Of a DNA stretch of 64,000 nt, positions 60,532 to 64,000 are shown piece by piece; within the stretch, counting starts at the first letter, position 1; each line of letters opens with the position of its first letter. Source of the stretch: Planctomycetota bacterium (lineage in GTDB: Bacteria; Planctomycetota; PUPC01; JACPCR01); contig JACPCR010000083.1 in assembly GCA_016179685.1 (NCBI GenBank), positions 56,728 through 120,727 of the forward strand. The letters run 5' to 3'. Below the pieces are notes generated by a model. That model ran no database searches and had not been told where the DNA came from. It was given only the letters and a program-made list of their open reading frames with translations. The translations under genes were made by a program, and so were the position numbers.

Positions 60532-60742
60532 GTTCGGGGAAGACGATCAGGTCAAGTCCAAGAAGTATGAATTCCGTAGCGGAACGCGCCAGCGTCCCGT
60601 CCGAGAGATGAGATTTGAGGGCCCAGACGAAGCGCTGCCTCGAAGATCCCGGTGGGAGCGCATCGCTACAAGAATCCGCGAAGCGCTGAATCATCATCGG
60701 TCACGAAATCGGGCGGAGCGGTCTCCACGAATTTATTGCGAA
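60532..60742 (+). mobile_element. MITE-like element, copy D (complete length, one insertion)
   Basis: Runs from GTTCGGGGAAGACGATCAGG to CCACGAATTTATTGCGAAG and follows copy A except for an insertion of about 30 bp (CTCGAAGATCCCGGTGGGAG) near the middle and divergent terminal repeats. The rest of 60438-60905 has only the CACAACGAAGCGAGCTCGCGAGC repeat (about 60802) and no gene. Confidence 0.8.
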
Positions 60743-60905
60743 GTCACCTGTTTGAGGCGTAACTCCATCAGTGACATCCGATTACAGATATTCACTTCCT
60801 CTGTTTCTCTGTGTCACAACGAAGCGAGCTCGCGAGCTTCGTACCCCTGCTGATGACTGATGACTCTTCCTCGGCCTCGGCTTGCCAGGCCGCCGCATCA
60901 GCGTC

Positions 60906-62165
60906 TCACCCCATCGCCAGGTCTTCCCAAGGCAGCGCGACGATCTTCGCATCCATCATCCGTCGCTCGCGGCCCGTGTGAAGCAGCACGCCGCAAGAGG
61001 CTTCAGGATATTCAGCCAGAAACGTTCGCAATGCTTTTAGGTCGCTGTACTGAGGCGCGCTGGAGAGCTTCACTTCGAAGGCGATCAGCCGCCGGCCCCA
61101 CTCGATGATAAAATCTACGTCCATGCCGGACGACGTGGACCAGAAATAAATATTGGGCCGTGGCACGAGCGGTTGCGCCAGCGCGCGAAGGTGCAACAAC
61201 ACGAGGTTCTCAAGCAGAGCACCCGCTTCCCGGGCGCCCCTCAGCGCCTCCGCGTCATGGTGTCCCGCGAGATAGGCCCCCAGCCCGGGGTCCATCCAGT
61301 AAAACTTCGGCATCTTTATCAGCCGTTTCGTCCGATTGACCGCATAGGGCTGCAGTCGCTCCCCCACGCAACTCGCCTCAAGCAGGTTGAGATAGCGATG
61401 GATGCTGGGCTGTGAAATCCCGGTGTCCCGAGCTATCTCGGTTTGGTTGAGGAGCTGGCCGGTACGGAAAGCCAGCGCGGCCATGAAACGACGAAAATCG
61501 GGGAGCGACGAGACCTGGCTGAGGCTCCGAAGGTCCCTCTCCAGGTAAGTGGCCACGTAACCTTCCCACCAGCGCAGGACTGCGGCTGCATCAGGGAGTT
61601 GAAGGAGAGGAGGCATGAAGCCACGGACAACCCGATGGATGGGGTCCGCCTGGAATGTTTCTCCGGACGTCGTCATCCCTTCGAAGTTGCCTTCAAAAAG
61701 ACGGTGAAGCAGGTCCGGAGGCCCGGCCCGATATTCTTCGCCCAGGGTCAGCGGAAGAAGGCTGAGGTAAACGGCTCTCCCCGCCAGCGTTTCACTCACC
61801 TCACGCATCAGGAGCAGATTCGCCGAGCCAGAAAGGACGAATCGCCGCTGCCCGGGTCTTTCGTCCACCGCGCGCTTGATGGCGGAAAGCGCCGAAGGTA
61901 CCCGCTGGATTTCATCGAGGACAATTTGGTTGGTTCCGTGCCAGAGAGCCGCGGGATTCCGTTCCACCTCCGTGAGCACGTCGTAATCGTCCATGGTGTG
62001 GTAGGCCCATCCTTGGGTTGGTCTCGCGTGCCGGAGGAGGGTAGTCTTTCCAACCTGGCGCGCCCCGGTGAGGACAGTCACCGGATGGATCGAGACGACG
62101 TCAGCGAGAATGCAGGAGAGCCATCTAGGCAGGACCCATTCTTTATCTGAATTGATATCATTCAC
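60906..62165 (-). CDS. AAA_14/DUF4143 ATPase
   Basis: 419 residues. Walker A is TVLTGARQVGKTTLLRH, Walker B is IVLDEIQRVPSALSAIKRAVD, and FVLSGSANLLLM is the sensor strand. The C-terminal DUF4143 contains a winged-helix (ARDTGISQPSIHRYLNLL), AGALLENLVLLHL and a nuclease-like GMDVDFIIEWGRRLIAFEVKLS (D...E-x-K). It is of the same broad family as 53418-54626 but only distantly alike. Such ATPases are common, stand-alone and of unknown role; a link to mobile DNA is often suspected. Confidence 0.9.
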   Translation of the reverse strand: MNDINSDKEWVLPRWLSCILADVVSIHPVTVLTGARQVGKTTLLRHARPTQGWAYHTMDDYDVLTEVERNPAALWHGTNQIVLDEIQRVPSALSAIKRAVDERPGQRRFVLSGSANLLLMREVSETLAGRAVYLSLLPLTLGEEYRAGPPDLLHRLFEGNFEGMTTSGETFQADPIHRVVRGFMPPLLQLPDAAAVLRWWEGYVATYLERDLRSLSQVSSLPDFRRFMAALAFRTGQLLNQTEIARDTGISQPSIHRYLNLLEASCVGERLQPYAVNRTKRLIKMPKFYWMDPGLGAYLAGHHDAEALRGAREAGALLENLVLLHLRALAQPLVPRPNIYFWSTSSGMDVDFIIEWGRRLIAFEVKLSSAPQYSDLKALRTFLAEYPEASCGVLLHTGRERRMMDAKIVALPWEDLAMG

Positions 62166-62220
62166 ACCGAGAATTATAAGAATTCAAATAACGAATGCAA
62201 GCCTGTCAGAGACGGAAGAC

Positions 62221-62660
62221 GGTTGGTGGTCGGTGGTGACGAGTCCTGAGTGATCAAGGCGGAAGGCGGAAGGCGGAAGAGGGTTGGTGGTTGGTGGTTG
62301 GTGGTTGGTGGTGGCGAAGCCTGAGTGATGAAGGCGGAAGGCGGAGGAGGGTTGGTGGTTGGTGGTTGGTGGTGGCGAAGCCTGAGTGATGAAGGCGGAA
62401 GGCGGAGGAGGGTTGGTGGTTGGTGGTTGGTGGTGCGAGTGCTGAGTGCTGAGTGCTGAAGGCTGAGTGCTGAAGGCTGAGTGCTGAAGGCTGAGTGCTG
62501 AAGGCTGAGTGCTGAAGGCTGAGTGCTGAAGGCTGAGGGCTGAAGGCTGAGTGCTGAAGGCTGAGGGCAAGGCTGAAGGCTGAAGGCTGAAGGCTGAAGG
62601 CTGAAGGCTGAAGGCTGAAGGCTGAAGGCTGAAGGCTGAAGGTGGTTGGTGGTGGCGAGT
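62221..62660. repeat. long simple-sequence tracts
   Basis: Three periods of about 60 bp, each GCCTGAGTGATGAAGGCGG followed by GGTTGGTGGTTGGTGGTTGG, occupy 62221-62435. Then 62436-62640 is made of GAGTGCTGAAGGCT and GCTGAAGGCTGAAGG units. Shorter versions recur at 63790-63830 and near 12020 and 63600. Confidence 0.95.
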
Positions 62661-62710
62661 TCAGAGTAATCAAGGCGGAAGGCTCAAATCACTCACGGGC
62701 CATCGTTTCT

Positions 62711-63208
62711 TCACGCATGTGAACGCGCGAGCCTGAGGGCCTCGAGACGGACCGCTTTCCGGAGCTCATGAGGTTTTATGACCTCGGCGCCGGCGCCCCA
62801 TTGGAGGACCCAGCGCTTCACTTCCTCCAGATTGGGGGCCGGGAAGGAGAGCGTCACCGAGCCGTCCTTCCCGGCTCGAATCGTCCCAATTCCAGGCGTG
62901 ATGGACCGGTTCGACCGTTCTCTTCTCGATCGGGTCCTCGGGAATGCGTTGATAGTCCAGGACAACCACGTGTTGTCACGGACGGCGTTGAGGAGAAACT
63001 TCCAGACCTCCTGCGAGACAAGTCGGCTTGGACGGCCGTGGTACGCGAGCCCAGAAGCGACCGAATCGCGATAGATTTTCCCGGACTCGGGGAGGAGGGT
63101 CATCAGCTTTATCGAAAACGAAGTCCAAGTCCTCGGCAGATGGAGTCTCCAGAAACGTCTCTCCGATTCGCAACTTATTGTGCGGTACAAACTTGTGTGA
63201 GTATGCAA
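62711..63208 (-). pseudogene. broken WYL-domain regulator
   Basis: The C-terminal part reads GSVTLSFPAPNLEEVKRWVLQWGAGAEVIKPHELRKAV, typical of the WCX tail of WYL regulators. Just upstream, the WYL core VVLDYQRIPEDPIEKRTVEPVHHAW is in a different frame, and the helical part LVSQEVWKFLLNAVRDNTWL in the first frame again. At least two frameshifts and loss of the N-terminal HTH are implied. I find no single frame that restores the protein. Confidence 0.6.
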
Positions 63209-64000
63209 GTCAGACCGTTATCCGCCCATTAATCCAACAAATATGGCTCTTCGCGTTTATGCGCGCGTGGTATTGGGGTATTGGGGGTGCGTTAACCGAC
63301 GAGTTCGACCCGTGAGCGATGGAGTGCATAGAGTTTCAGCTTGAAGAATTCGATATCTCAGGTGGAAAAACCCGAGGCGGGAGGCGGGAGAACGGATGTT
63401 CGGAAGGGGATGACGCAGCCAGCCGGGGGATGTTCGGTGCGGCCGTAAGGAGGCCTGGGACTTGGCGGCTGGCGTAGCGGCCGGACGGGATGTGGGTGGG
63501 TGGCGTGGGTCTCGGCCGCTGCGCTTTAGAGTCTTAGGCTGTCACTTCTCCGCGTGGCGTCGGAGATCTTGAGACGCGGTTCTGGGTTCTCCATTCGAGG
63601 TTCTGGGCTTGGCAACCACCAACCACCAACCATCATACTATGACCCTGCGGTTGTGCGGGCATCGCCTGCCTTAAGTTGGGATGGGGTGGGGTGGAGAGC
63701 GCGCGGTCAGCTCGTGTTGGGCGGCTGGGGGGCTGCAAGGTGGGAGTCTTGGGAGTCTGGAAGACCTTCAAAGCGTCTCGGTAGTTCCAGGCTGAAGGCT
63801 GAAGGCTGAAGGCTGAAGGCTGAAGGCTGAAGAGGGTTGGTGGTTGGTGGTGGCGGTGGCGAAGCCTGAGTGATGAAGGCGGAAGGCGGAAGAGGATTGG
63901 TGGTTGGTGGTGACGAGTCACTGCTCGCTGCTCACTCCTGAGAAACAAATGGATAACACGTTTGTATATAACCACTTAAGAATAAGGCCTTAAACCCCAA
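63209..64000. other. gene-free right end with repeats
   Basis: About 790 bp without a credible gene. At 63524-63552 a 30-bp sequence is the reverse complement of 33757-33784. GCTGAAGGCTGAAGG units lie at 63790-63830, followed by GGTTGGTGGTTGG-type repeats. The last 50 bases are AT-rich. Confidence 0.5.

Noticed and set aside
62184..62673. Long Ser/Pro/Gln-rich minus-strand frames
   Set aside because: They are translations of simple-sequence repeats and carry no start signal.
1..64000. tRNA and rRNA genes
   Set aside because: Scanning intergenic regions by eye I saw no cloverleaf with a T-loop GTTCGAATC-type box in the right setting. The TTCGAATGCC near 12383 lacks matching arms.

Overview
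The window is GC-rich bacterial chromosome, probably from an uncultured environmental lineage. A large DUF4175-like membrane protein, a TPR/FG-GAP (ASPIC/UnbV-type) protein, phytanoyl-CoA-dioxygenase-like, creatininase-like, DegT and TIM-barrel genes, and heavy intergenic repeat content resemble Planctomycetota/PVC or Hydrogenedentota-type genomes. No rRNA or marker gene is present, so this placement is an inference. An lpxH-like gene suggests a lipid-A-type outer membrane. I saw no rRNA, tRNA or CRISPR array.

Layout. 1-7.5 kb: a partial alpha/beta hydrolase, a solitary DNA methyltransferase, an LpxH-like phosphatase, a coupled DegT aminotransferase/creatininase pair, a 143-bp tandem repeat and a TlpA-type thioredoxin. 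7.8-11.4 kb: enoyl-CoA hydratase, biotin carboxylase and biotin carrier, a partial acyl-CoA carboxylation module. 12.4-22.8 kb: RIC Fe-S repair protein, MFS transporter, two glycosidase-like proteins, an FAH-family enzyme, a vapBC relic and an unknown gene pair. 23-38 kb: SWIM/SNF2 helicase, phytanoyl-CoA-dioxygenase-like protein, DUF4175-like protein, GTP cyclohydrolase I, and a cluster in which two paralogous TIM-barrel-like proteins flank a PhnP-like metallo-hydrolase and a sugar isomerase-like protein, followed by a radical SAM protein.

38.2-52.0 kb is a dense defence island and the most interesting part. On the minus strand a DUF1778-like protein and an RtcR-like regulator (CARF domain plus sigma-54 AAA+ domain plus HTH) precede an operon of a small SNase-type nuclease, HsdR, a broken four-helix-bundle gene, HsdM, a DUF1016 N-terminal protein, HsdS, a Ser/Thr kinase and an unknown 395-residue protein. 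Between regulator and operon lies a sequence that fits the sigma-54 -24/-12 consensus at every specified position, with three GTTGAA/TTCAAC half-sites about 100 bp upstream. The last five genes are chained by ATGA overlaps. Beside the operon sit an AAA ATPase/putative PLD-like effector pair and a PD-(D/E)XK-like protein. I infer that a nucleotide-type signal sensed by the CARF domain could switch on this type I restriction/nuclease/kinase module.

52-64 kb: DNA polymerase IV, two DUF4143 ATPases, a nitrilase-family amidase coupled to the TPR/FG-GAP protein, an intact vapBC, a WYL-type regulator relic and long simple-sequence tracts. Several dispersed repeat families recur throughout: a MITE-like element of about 200 bp with 16-bp terminal inverted repeats, a hairpin family centred on AAGTGC-ACCC-GCACTT, a 150-bp family and the 143-bp family. 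One MITE copy supplies the C-terminal tail of the nitrilase.
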